DNA of 64,000 nt from Laburnicola sp. R22_1 (lineage: Eukaryota > Ascomycota > Dothideomycetes > Pleosporales > Didymosphaeriaceae), in the NCBI GenBank assembly GCA_014281115.1, contig JACONQ010000002.1, forward strand, positions 124,001-188,000, given 5' to 3'. Position 1 is the first letter of the stretch; every line of letters begins with the position of its first letter. A model generated the notes under the pieces. It did no database searches. It had not been told where the DNA came from and was given only the letters and a program-made list of their open reading frames with translations. Positions 54,245 to 64,000 of the stretch are shown one piece after another. Position numbers and translations under genes: made by a program.

Positions 54245-54881
54245 CTGTGTTAATGTTAGCATGGTCTATCGTGATAGTAGAGATATTGTAGCGCTTAGGA
54301 ATATTGTCTTGAGAATTAAAAGTGAAGAATACAACCTACAGTGTGTTTGTAGGCAAAACTCAGCCAATATAGGCACAAATGCTTCCGCAACAAACTGCTT
54401 GCATAGAAAATTAGCATTGCTTAATCCATCTATAGCTAAATATTCTGCAAGAGGCGAAGTGCATACGCTACCAGTGGTCTTGTGCACATTGCAGCGGACA
54501 TCCGGACCAAACCAATAGACCGGTTGATGGGTTGTGCGGCTCTTGGACCGATCGAGCTGTGTCCAGAAGTACAACAAATTCACCCTAAACTGCTTTGATG
54601 GCACATGTAGTGATGAATTGTTAGGCTGAGAGTATCACTGCTGGCTTCCAATTGTGCTGATGATAATATTAGGATGGATATCTTCTCTTGGTTGCTGTGT
54701 TGAGCGGTGAGAATGCGGGTGTCGTTAGCCGAAGAAGTCAGGAAGTCCGTTTCAATATACGAATTAGCCGTTAAAGTCAGGAAATTCGTCTGAATATTCG
54801 AAAGTCAAAATACGCAATGCTCTTACATCAACGATCCAATCGAATTTGACGTCTAATTGTGTAAAACCGCCGCGACAACAC
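54245..54881. other. Gap between MFS relic and phytase-like gene
   Basis: On the reverse strand CTAACATTAACACAG directly precedes the first readable MFS exon and looks like an intron 3' end, but no upstream MFS exon is recognised in this gap. A frame at 54266-54604 (reverse) has no transporter features. The 5' part of the pump is probably lost. Confidence 0.5.
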
Positions 54882-56735
54882 CTACAACGGTTTGGCTCCC
54901 TCAGGCAGCCTCACCTTGAACACGAGAGCTTGGGAGTCCAAGTTGAAGCCCGACGCATCAGCGTACTGGTTCTTTCCGAAGTTTATGTATCCTACAATAC
55001 ATGTTAGAACCCACTTCATCTTCCTATCTAAGAAGAACACTGACCATTTTGAGTGACGAAGTCGTTGTCTGAGAACGAGATCAGAAAGTACTCCTTGCCG
55101 TCGCCCTCGGTCTCGTACTTCTCGTCAACCGGCGCAAGTGCAAAACTCTCCCATTTCTCATTGAGCAAATTTGCATCCTGCTCGCCTCCGTTGTGGACGC
55201 CGAACCGATTCAGCTGATCATTGTTGTTATAAGATAACCAGGGGCAATATGTGGCCGGTACAATGTCAGCATTGAGCTCGCCCTTGGAGCTCGCAATGGT
55301 GCCACCAGTGGCATCGTTCTTCTTGCCTTTGATGTTTGTGGCCTTGGATATGTCGAATATATCGGCGTTGCGGTAGACGGACTCGGAGCTATCCTGGCCT
55401 TGACCGGCACCAGAATCGCGGGCGAGCACAAGGAACTGGTCTTCGGAAATGTATTGAATTTCCGACTGTCCTGTGACCCTCCCCGTTGGAAGTATAGGGA
55501 GCGGGACCACGTATTCGGCTTCGTACTCTGCCTTCTTCCCCTTCAATTGGTACTTGAGAAGGCGGGTGTAGCGTCGGTTCTTTGATTTGGAACCGCCCTC
55601 CTGGATTCTATGAGATCATTAGTATATATTGTCGGTGCTGGTCGTAAGCCAAGTGCTTACGTAGCGCTCTGCAGCAGCGAGTACAAATACTTGCCGTCTG
55701 GTGATGCGGTCAAGCTCTCAAGGCCTTGGTTGTTTGCACGACCACTATCCGGATCCTCTGGCACGATTTCGAAATCCTGATTATAGACTGACGGAGACGC
55801 GGCATTGAAGCTACTGAGGATTAGCTGTAGCATGCAGCACGGGACCCAATCATACTAACCTCTCCGTGCCGTTACGAACAGGGATTAAAGCATCGTTGGG
55901 ACGAATAGCATAAACCATCTTTCCGGATTTGTCGAATTGGTATATGTATGGTCCTTGATATTGTAAGCGTGTACATCCTTTGTACTTGGTGCAGTGCCGC
56001 ATACCATATTCATCGCTGATCCAGAATGATCCGTCATCGCCCAGTACCAAGCCTTCGGTATCGATTGAAATGCGTTTTCCGCCTGGTCCATCGCCACCGA
56101 AGCCATCACCGACGTCTGCCAGAGTCAGCGTTGTCACGACTAATTCAGAGTCCATTTACATGTTGCGGCCGGGAGATCAGGAAAGCCAGGATAGGACAGA
56201 TAGGGACCAGTTGGGTCCGCGTCGAGGCCTGTAAGACAGTTAGTAGGATCTCAATGCCGATTGAAGGTGGAAGCATACCCGTGGTGGGCTGACCATCAGG
56301 ACCAGTGAGGAGAACAGAGTCCAGGTACTTGATCTGAAAGTTGGGTGACGCAGGCTTCTCTTTGGTGGCAGAAACAATGTCAAGCGAGATGCTGAACTTG
56401 TGGATGCGAGATTGAGTGTTTTGGGTGCCTTGAGTGTTCCACCCTCTATCCGGAAGAGCCCAAAGTATGCCCTCATGGGCCTCTTTCTTCCACGACTTCC
56501 TTTTCCAGGACTTCTTCTCCAAAGCGATCGCACTTCCAAATCCCCCTAGTGTTTCGCCAAATCTATCTCGAGCATCGCTGGCCAACGTGCCCCAGCCAAC
56601 AAGCTCCTCGTAAATATACCTCTTGCCATTGCATGTTGTCTCGTTGACAGCTGGTGTGGCGTAGGCGACAGGAGACGCAGCGACACTTCCAAACTCTAGA
56701 ACTGCTATAAGGCCTAGAAACACAGAAGGCAGCAT
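54882..56735 (-). CDS. Secreted phytase-like (esterase-like) protein
   Basis: Seven exons, 56735-56279, 56228-56160, 56115-56005, 55953-55860, 55813-55661, 55607-55045 and 54991-54882, joined over introns of 44-53 bp with standard GT-AG ends, encode 518 residues without a break. The N-terminus is a signal peptide (MLPSVFLGLIAVLEFGSVAA). The body matches the phytase-like (esterase-like activity of phytase) domain: DTEGLVLGDDGSFWISDEYG, then YIYQFDKSGKM, NQGLESLTASPDGKYLYSLL, and near the end FSDNDFVTQNGYINFG. It is predicted to be a secreted beta-propeller-type protein; substrate and activity are not proven for most fungal members. It is intact although the neighbouring pump gene is destroyed. 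Confidence 0.9.
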
Positions 56736-56990
56736 GTTGGCAAGGAGAAGGTCGTGTGCCCAAGTGTAGAAGGAGTCCCGGCTACATATTAATACCCTGC
56801 AGGATCGATGGCGTAAGTCGTGAGCGCCGGCACACGATGGGTAGATTACACCTTACTCTTACGGTAATACCAGTACACGTGCAAGGATGTGTGGCCCTGA
56901 ATGGAGAAGGTCAGAACTGTTGTAGTTTCGCCAGAGTTAGGCAAGACTGCATAGCACGCATCTATCTGCTGCGCAGCACGCATTCCTAAC
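56736..56990. promoter_or_regulatory. Promoter region of the phytase-like gene
   Basis: These 255 bp of ordinary composition lie upstream of the reverse-strand ATG at 56735 and end directly at the AT-rich block. No specific site is recognised. The gene thus has very little non-repetitive upstream sequence. Confidence 0.35.
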
Positions 56991-57048
56991 TATATATAGT
57001 TAAATTTTAAATGTACCCTACTAAGAAGAATTTATATATAAAATAATA

Positions 57049-57150
57049 CGCTCTTTTTAATTCCTAGGTAGGGGGCTCTGCATTTTTTATTATATTATTT
57101 AAGATAAAAGCCTTTATTATTCTACTTCTAAGTAGTTAATTAATAATACA
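57049..57150 (-). repeat. Solo terminal repeat of the small TIR element
   Basis: It is an inverted copy: CGCTCTTTTTAATTCCTAGG, GGGGGCTCTGC and AAGATAAAAGCCTTTATTAT are readable. It lies immediately next to the island edge. Confidence 0.7.
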
Positions 57151-57164
57151 TAGTTACTATACAT

Positions 57165-57300
57165 AGTTTTTTTTTGCGACTAAGGGGTTTCTAATAAAAA
57201 TATTATAATAATAGTAGATATTCCTCCTACTATTATATACACAGAAAAGCGTTTTAAGATATTAATAAAAAGGGGTTAGCGCATTACAAGCGAGCTAAGC
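57165..57300 (+). repeat. About 150-bp dispersed repeat, copy
   Basis: It is nearly the same as 33018-33165: TTTTTTTTGCGACTAAGGGG, TATTCCTCCTACTATTATAT and AAAAGCGTTTTAA. Confidence 0.65.
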
Positions 57301-57559
57301 GAGCTTAGTAGGCTTAGCGCGCTCACTCTAACTAAAAAAAATCTATATACAAAACTATAGGTAAGGCCATATTGCTATACTATAGTTTAGAGCGGGGGGG
57401 AGGAGGTATAAGATGGCTCTAATGCTGTAACGCTACAACTATTATCTCCTTTATTATTATCCCTAAAGATATTGCTAAAAGTAACAGCTATTATATTAGT
57501 AGGTTTATGTGCTACTTATAAGTAATATATACTAGGTAGAAGCTTATACACTATAGGTA

Positions 57560-58260
57560 CACTAATACTCTATCTTTGTATTAAAGTTAACCTTAAGGAG
57601 ACTTCTACCATTCTATTTCCTACTATTCTTCTAAGCCCTAATACTAAAATTGCAGTCGACGCCGCCTAAAAATACACTCTAATCTGTCTACTTAAAGTTA
57701 CTAGGCCCACACTAGAGTACCGCTCTATCTAGAAGATTATTAATAGAGTAAAGTAAAAAAAAGTATACCTTAGCCTATATAAGGCGGTCCTAGTATACCA
57801 GTTAGGCTAGTAATAGATTAGTAACTACAGGCGCTATAATAGACGCATAGGACTCCTACTATAGTTCCTTGTATTGCTGCTAGTTAGAAAGGCGGCAATA
57901 GAAGGCAAAATTAAGGGGAAAGAAAAGAAGATATTTGTTAATAAGTTACTAGGGGAGGAGAGTGTTGCGTAAATGCATTAAATTCTTATAGTTATTATAG
58001 CGTTAAATAAGCGCAACGTGTAAGCGACGCGATTACTAATAATAGTAATAATAGAGCTTAGTTTTCTATGTATGCTTTAAGTAAATTTAACAGCTATTAG
58101 AGCGCTTATAAATAATAAAAGGTAAGTGTATAGTTTATAAACTATTCTTATAAACTATTATTACGTTAGCAGAGACTTAGTAGACTATATTTTTAGGCGC
58201 TAGACTAGAGCGGCCTTTCCATCCCAACCTACGCAGACTCAAATTAAAAAAAGGGGGTTA
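57560..58260 (+). pseudogene. Unidentified RIPed coding relic
   Basis: One frame around 57610-57965 can be followed through stops: KIAVDAA, KYTLICLLKVTRPTLEYRSI, KIINRVK, KKVYLSLYKAVLVYQLG, then a basic stretch KAAIEGKIKGKEKK and LLGEESVA. The GC content is above that of the surroundings. The pattern resembles a former transposon or host protein; no family is recognised. Confidence 0.35.
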
Positions 58261-58304
58261 AAAAGGGTAATCAACACTAAATAAACAATGCGACCTTTAC
58301 TATA

Positions 58305-58390
58305 CATTATTAAATTAACTACTTAGAAGTAGAATAATAAAGACTTTTATCTTAAATAATATAATAAAAAGTAGAATCTTTTACTTAGTA
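58305..58390 (+). repeat. Solo terminal repeat of the small TIR element
   Basis: ATTATTAAATTAACTACT, AAAGACTTTTATCTTAAAT and TTTACTTAGTA are readable, with RIP-type changes. Confidence 0.65.
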
Positions 58391-58467
58391 TAGTTAGTAT
58401 AAGCTTATACTCTAAACTACTTTTTATATAAAAAAAGCCCCTTAAGTTTTTTTATACTCTATTTTAG

Positions 58468-58551
58468 AATAGTATTAATTTAACTAGCTCTTTTAACTAT
58501 TCTAGCTATTCCTAATAGGTTAGCCCTATAAGGGCAGTATCGCCCTTATAG
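58468..58551 (+). repeat. Fragment of the retroelement LTR
   Basis: TTTTAGAATAGTATTAATTT through CGCCCTTATA matches the right third of the LTR at 13295-13583. The rest of that element is absent here. Confidence 0.7.
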
Positions 58552-58610
58552 AAGAAGAGCTCGCTTAGCTTTTCTTATTCTTCTAAAACTTAACTAAAAT
58601 TAACTTTATA

Positions 58611-58710
58611 TAGTGTTAATTTATCTACCCAGAAGTAGAATAATAAAGGCTTTTATCTTAAATAATATAATAAAAAAGTAGAGCCCTCTACTTAGTAATT
58701 AAAAAGAGGG
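58611..58710 (+). repeat. Solo terminal repeat of the small TIR element
   Basis: GTGTTAATTTATCTACCC, AAAGGCTTTTATCTTAAAT and CCTCTACTTAGTAATTAAAA are readable. Confidence 0.7.
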
Positions 58711-60138
58711 TAAAAAAATTAACTTTAATAGTAAATTTAATAGCTTTCTACTTAGCTAACTCTACAAGTATAATATACTTATTATATACTTTAGTTACTA
58801 GTAAAAATAGCTTTTTACTATATACTATATATATATTATATAATTTATAGTAAAACTAATACTAACTTTACTATATAGCTTCTACTTTACTATAATTATA
58901 TTACTAATACTAATTATAATTTTAGGCTTACTTATAATATTAATTTTTATTTCTAGTGTGGGAGAACCCAGCCCTAATTAGGACTTAGTAGACAGATAGA
59001 TTAAGTTGTGTGTTAGAAAAAAGAAATCGCCTATTAAATTCTTAAGAGCTAATTAGGCACCAGCTTACTACGTAATCTATATAGTAGAGTTTATTCCACT
59101 ATATACCTCCCTACTTATAAAAGCTTAGCCCTATTAAGCTTTATACTAAACACTCTTCTAGAAAATACTCTAAATATTTTCTAGCGCCTTTTACTAGTAA
59201 GTAGAGGTTAGGCCTATTTCTAATAGTAGACTTTACTAATTACCTAGTTTTATATAACCTTAAATAATAGCCTATAAATACCTACCTATTTTTATTACTA
59301 ATTTACCTATTTTACTTACTCTTTATACTCTTATAATTTTTTTATAGTTTAGCTTCTTATTCTCTTAAACCCTAAACTATTCTTAAGCCTTTACTTAGCC
59401 TACCTTATTATACCTTCCTATTTTTAGATTAACTATGCCCTAGGCGCCTATGTATCTAGCTACCTTAGTTTTAGTAATAGCAGTAGTAGTAATAAGCCTC
59501 TTTATTAAGATAATAATAGTATAGGCTCTAGTAGTTTTAACCTTCTACTAGTGCCTAAAAAGCCCTCTATTAGCGTATTTATTACCTTTTTATCTCTACG
59601 TAAGTTCTTCACACCCTAATAGTCGCTTAGGCTAACTCTTAAGAAGTAATTCTTCTCTTAGACGTACATATTAGCTTTAATATTATAGTCTAAGTTTTTA
59701 TAGCCCTTAGATAGAGTATTAGTAATAATAATAACCTATCTTGTAGTTTATAATCCTAAGTAAATAGTTAAGATAATTTTATACTTTAGTTAGACTAAAA
59801 CCCTAATAAACTTATAATTAACACGTTACTTTTTTATTTTCTCTACTATAGTTAGGAAGTGCAATAATATAATACAAAGAATAAGCGAGTTGCATTCTAT
59901 TAGGCCTAATAGTTTAAATTACTAAATAATAAAGGCCCTTATCCTATATACCTACTAAGCCTATTTACTGCTACTACCTAAGGATATATTAATTTTACCT
60001 ATTTCCCTATTATAGGCAATAATACTCTATTCTATAATAGGTGCCTACTAGCGTAGTATTAGTATTTCTAGTTTACTAATAATAATATAGAATTACTATT
60101 TAGTAGTACATATATAGCCTACTATATCTATAATTATA

Positions 60139-60242
60139 CCCCTTTTTTAATTACTAAGCAGAGGGCTCTGCTTTTTATGTTATGTTATTTAAGATGAAAG
60201 CCTTTGTCGTCCTACCCCTAGGTAGATAAAATAACGCCACAT
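60139..60242 (-). repeat. Solo terminal repeat of the small TIR element, little RIP
   Basis: An inverted copy with CTTTTTTAATTACTAAGCAG, GAGGGCTCTGC and CCTACCCCTAGGTAGATAAA. It keeps more C and G than its surroundings and may be younger. Confidence 0.7.
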
Positions 60243-63118
60243 ATCTATAATAAAAGCGCCTTATACTTTTTTATTCTAGATATACTATATTATCCCTTTT
60301 TTTATAAGTCTATCTCTTAAGTTAACTATTAAATAGGCCTTTATCCATTACCTTTTAACTTTTCTTTTATATATTAAGCAGGCATTATAAACCTTAATAC
60401 TTAAATCTAAGTAATACTTAGCTTTCTAGGAGTAATATCTATATTTAAGGACCTTATAATTAGCAATAACCTTAAATTCCTACTTTAGTTAAACCCTAAC
60501 TCTCTAATTCTATATTCTTTAGCTTTGCCCTTAAATACTATTTATCTAGCTTCTTTCTAATTTTCTTCTTACATAAGCTTTACTACTATATATACTTATA
60601 CTTCCAATTAGTCTAGAGTATTTACTTACTAGGCTACTCTAGAAATAGGCCTATTAGCTTTTTAGATACTTTTAGTACTACTTCTAGTCCTTACCTATTA
60701 TACAATTATAATTTATATAGTCTAAGGAAAGGAAAGAGCTCTAAGAAGATATTAGGCACGCTTTAACTATTAGTCTAATAGTCCTTCTTCTCTCAATCAT
60801 ACTATTATAGAAAATAAAGCCTAAACTTAAGTTTCTTAAAAGTTATAGCACTTCTTAAAGTAGGACTTTTTCTAAAGACTATTATAGGATCCTTAAGTTT
60901 AGGCTAGAGTTACTTAGGCTTATAAGTTCTATAATAAGTATAAGAAGAAGAAAAAGTAAAAGAAAAGTAGTAGTTCTAGCCAATAGCTTACTAATAACAG
61001 CTATAAAAGTCCCTTTTTTACCTAAGGGCTACTTAGGCTTTAGATAGCTTATTAGCACTTAAATATATCTTTTATTTCTACTATACTTTACTTCTTTTCT
61101 TATAATACTATATTTTTCTATTTATACCTATAAGCTGTTTACTTTTTAATTACTATTTATAAGTGCTTAATTTACTCTTAAAGTTTATTACTAGTAGTAA
61201 TATAGTCGCATTTTTCTTAAAGAGTACTACTACCTATTACTAGTCTAGAAGTGGCGTTTATATATACGCCTTACCTGCTATCATCTAATAAAGCCTTAAA
61301 GCTAGTTAAAGTATATAACCTATCCTTTATATTCTTCTACTTTCCTTCTTATTTTACTATTCTAATTCTCCTACTTAATAGTCTTAATCTGTTTTTTAAC
61401 TATAGCTGCTATTAACTTTTCCTTTCGTAGCCACACCTCTAGTGCTAGCGATAATAATAATAATAATAGTAAGAAAGACAGCTAAGACTTACAATAGCCC
61501 TTACTACTATCTATTAATAACACTCTATAACTGCTCCTATATTATTATACATATACCTACCCTAATTATTTCTTAGCTTACTAACTTATATTCTAATTAT
61601 TACTCTTTTAAATTAGCTATATAACTTTAGCACTATCTATAAAATTATAAGACTTTTATATAATATTTACACTAAGTATTTATTATTAGGCTACTTTATA
61701 TAGTTTACTTAAGGTATAGGTAGCTTTAAGATTAACCCTAATTCTATTAATAACACTCCTATTACCTACACTATTTTATTCTATTAGCTATACTAAGCTA
61801 CTCTTATAAAAGATATAAGTATTAATAAATAGAGGTGTAATTACTTTAAATAGTGCTTAGTATTTAGTTATACTCTTTATATATCCTATTTTCTTACTCT
61901 TCTCTTTACTATAAGCTAAGGCTATATTAACTATAACTCTAGTACGGCTAAAAGTAATTATAATTAAGCCTATAGGGCTTATATCTAGAGTTATTATCTC
62001 TACTTTTAATATATTAATAGTAATTAGCGCCTTCTTCTTAAGGGCTGCTGCGTTTTATACTAGATAACTTCCTAATATTAGTAGTACTTCTTTAATTACT
62101 ATAGTAAGCCCTAATTTACTCTTAACTAGTTTCTTATTACTAATTTGCCTATTTAGCTTTATTCTCTTTAGTATCTACTATAAATATTTAAGCTAATTTT
62201 TTTAATAAAATTATTAGTAAGTGTGTAAGCTATAAATAAAGTAACTAAAAGTAAATACCTATACCTATAAGAAAATTAGTAAGCTGCTTAGTTCTAGTAT
62301 CACTACTGTAATACTTTCTATTAGGCGCCCAAGTAGGTCTTATCTAATTGTTAAGAGTTTTTTAAAGGCGCCTAATTCTCTATTAGGCACTAATTTTAAT
62401 ATTATTAAGCCTTTCTTATATATACTCCTCTTTAGGCGTTATTACGCCTAGTCTATTATTATTTTTAGTAGTAATTGTAGTAGTCCTTTCTTATTTTAAG
62501 GTTTTCCCTATATACCGCTCTTTTTTTATTCTTCTTAACCTATTGTCTTCTCTAGTAGTAATAGTAGTAGCCCTTCCCTATCTTAGGGCTAAACTACTCC
62601 TACTTCTAGTTATTTACTCTCTAGCCCCTATTTCTTTTTAAATTAGGTCTTACTTAATATAGTGCTATAAATTAGCTTTTTGTTTTTTAACTTATCCCTC
62701 TTTTAAACTACTAATAATTCTTTTAAAGTTTTATTCTACTTGCCTTCCTCTATATATTTAGCTTCCTAATAGTTTATTAATTCCGCCTATACTTTCTTAT
62801 TTCTACTTAGCTATAGTAGTATAATTTTCTCTTCTTCTTTTTTAGGTCTGTTTTTTATTTCTTCTAACCTCTCTACCTAAGCTATACGCTTAGGTTTAGG
62901 CCCTAGTAGAACTTAAGCTATAAAGTAAGGTAGCTGCATACTTTGCTCTTATTAAAGTTGCAATTTAAACCCTAATTATAGCTTAGGCTATAGTAGTTAT
63001 AGGGATTTAGATTCTTATACAGGTTAGTATAGTAGTTTTTAGCTTTTAATTTTCTAGCTATCTAATTATTAATTAGGCTCTATTACTAGGATCTATAGTT
63101 TATAGTTCTGTTCTAGTA

Positions 63119-63146
63119 ATTATATATATATATATATATATATATT
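63119..63146. repeat. (TA)n microsatellite
   Basis: An uninterrupted TA run of about 28 bp; a similar one is at about 6150-6175. Confidence 0.8.
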
Positions 63147-64000
63147 AGACTTTAATTTAACTTAGTACTAATATTATTATTTTATCTTTTTCTAACTTTT
63201 CTTCTTTAACTACTTCCTCCCCCTCTTAAGAAATAAGCTATCCCTTAGCTTATAATACGCCGCTATTCTAGCTAGCTTACTTCTTCTAATAGGCAAAGTC
63301 TAAGGGGTTAAAGTTTGCTAGTAGCAGTAAAATCTCTACTTACTTTATTCTTATAGGAATATTCTATATATATCTTACTAGTCTTTATAATTTATACGTA
63401 AATATATAATACTTAGGCTTAGGCCTCTATATAACTTTATTAAGGTTCATAGGATTAACTTCTTTTAAGTGATTAATAATTTCTTTTAAGAGGTTATTAG
63501 TATCTATAATATTAGATTCTAGTATTATCTTAAGGTTTATTGTTATGCATAAATAGAATTAAATAATATAATTGCCTAGCATTCTATTATAAAAGGTATT
63601 TTATTAAGTTCCTTAAGTATATACTATCCTTTACTATATAGTAGCATAGCCCTAATTCTAAAGGGGTCTTAGTACCTTCTAGTAAGCTTAACTTTGCAAC
63701 TTATATTGCTAGCCTAAAAGTATTATATACTAATACTAATTTGCCTTATTATAGTAGTTTTATCTTAAGAGTATGCTACTTATTAAACTATTTCTTTTCT
63801 TATTCGCGTAGTTAGATAGTTTAGTTAATAGCTTCTTAAAAGTAATAGTTACACTTCTTAAACTACTTTATTTTAATAGCTAGGAGTTCTTTAGTAGTAT
63901 AAACCTATTTTTATAAAAGTGTTTGCTATATTAGAATATAAAGTTTAATAGAAAGAATATATTCTTTTCTATAAATTAGAAAGACTAGTATTTTGCTTAT

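Larger units (their letters stand above)
56991..64000. other. AT-rich, RIP-degraded block 3
   Basis: It has the same TA/TAG/CTA-rich composition as the other blocks. It contains small TIR-element copies, the roughly 150-bp repeat, an LTR fragment and long relics I cannot name. It continues beyond the window. Confidence 0.85.
58957..64000 (+). mobile_element. Probable LTR retroelement relic, unidentified
   Basis: TGTGGGAGAACCCAGCCC at 58957 looks like the start of an LTR, and the downstream sequence is a long, TA-rich RIPed stretch of more than 5 kb extending past the window. No protease, reverse transcriptase or integrase motif could be read with confidence, and the other LTR is not in view. 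A small TIR-element end is inserted at about 60139-60242. The call rests on the start motif and composition only. Confidence 0.35.

Noticed and set aside
1..64000. tRNA, rRNA or CRISPR features
   Set aside because: I scanned for cloverleaf-like A/B boxes and regularly spaced repeats and saw none. The tandem arrays here are transposon leaders or microsatellites.

Overview
This is a window of a filamentous ascomycete nuclear genome (Pezizomycotina; Dothideomycetes is my inference). The reasons are short GT-AG introns of about 45-100 bp with CTAAC/CTGAC-type branch sites, typical fungal families (CFEM, Zn2Cys6, ECM33-like, TRI12-type MFS, Fot/pogo and Tc1 transposons) and a two-compartment base composition. 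Gene-bearing islands with balanced GC (about 16.4-24.9, 26.1-32.6 and 37.8-57.0 kb) alternate sharply with blocks extremely rich in TA, TAG and CTA and poor in CA and TG (1-14.5, 32.6-37.8 and 57.0-64.0 kb). The blocks consist of transposon relics whose stop codons are TAG/TAA where Gln or Trp codons are expected. This is the signature of repeat-induced point mutation (RIP).

Left block (1-14.5 kb). The best resolved structure is a nest. A small terminal-inverted-repeat (TIR) element (about 3622-13672) was split by an LTR retroelement (3936-13583, 5-bp target duplication CTAAG, 288/289-bp LTRs). That element was in turn hit by a Tc1-like element (5377-7497) and a Fot/pogo element (9537-11408). 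A second copy of the same retroelement lies inverted at the window start (1-1777). It seems to code only for gag and an aspartic protease, and its leader carries a tandem array of about 100-bp units. A lightly RIPed Fot element with perfect 62-bp TIRs (14570-16446) sits on the block border.

First island (17-25 kb). A MYND-finger gene has one in-frame amber codon. It is followed by a frameshifted Zn2Cys6 regulator relic, a decayed gene with C-tract frameshifts, an intact GCIP/cyclin-D1-binding-protein-like gene and a convergent CFEM cell-wall protein gene. A 1.1-kb hAT-type element (24995-26096, 8-bp duplication CCTATAGC) separates this from a 1237-residue disordered protein gene (27043-30756).

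Middle block (32.6-37.8 kb). It holds several copies of short dispersed repeats, one complete TIR element (33581-33996) and a heavily RIPed Fot relic (34631-36807).

Last island (37.8-57 kb). It carries glucosidase II beta subunit (ER glycoprotein quality control, reverse strand), a 1029-residue protein with a duplicated Cys/His domain I cannot name, an ECM33-like membrane protein, a TRI12-type MFS pump gene broken by three insertions (a Tc1 element in an intron, a Fot element in an exon and a 157-bp insert with a 15-bp duplication) and an intact seven-exon secreted phytase-like protein. The right block (57-64 kb) holds only repeats and unrecognised relics. The genes do not form one pathway. 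CFEM, ECM33-like, phytase-like and MFS point to the cell surface and secretion, glucosidase II to the ER. The window mainly records repeated transposon invasion, RIP and decay of genes near AT-rich blocks.
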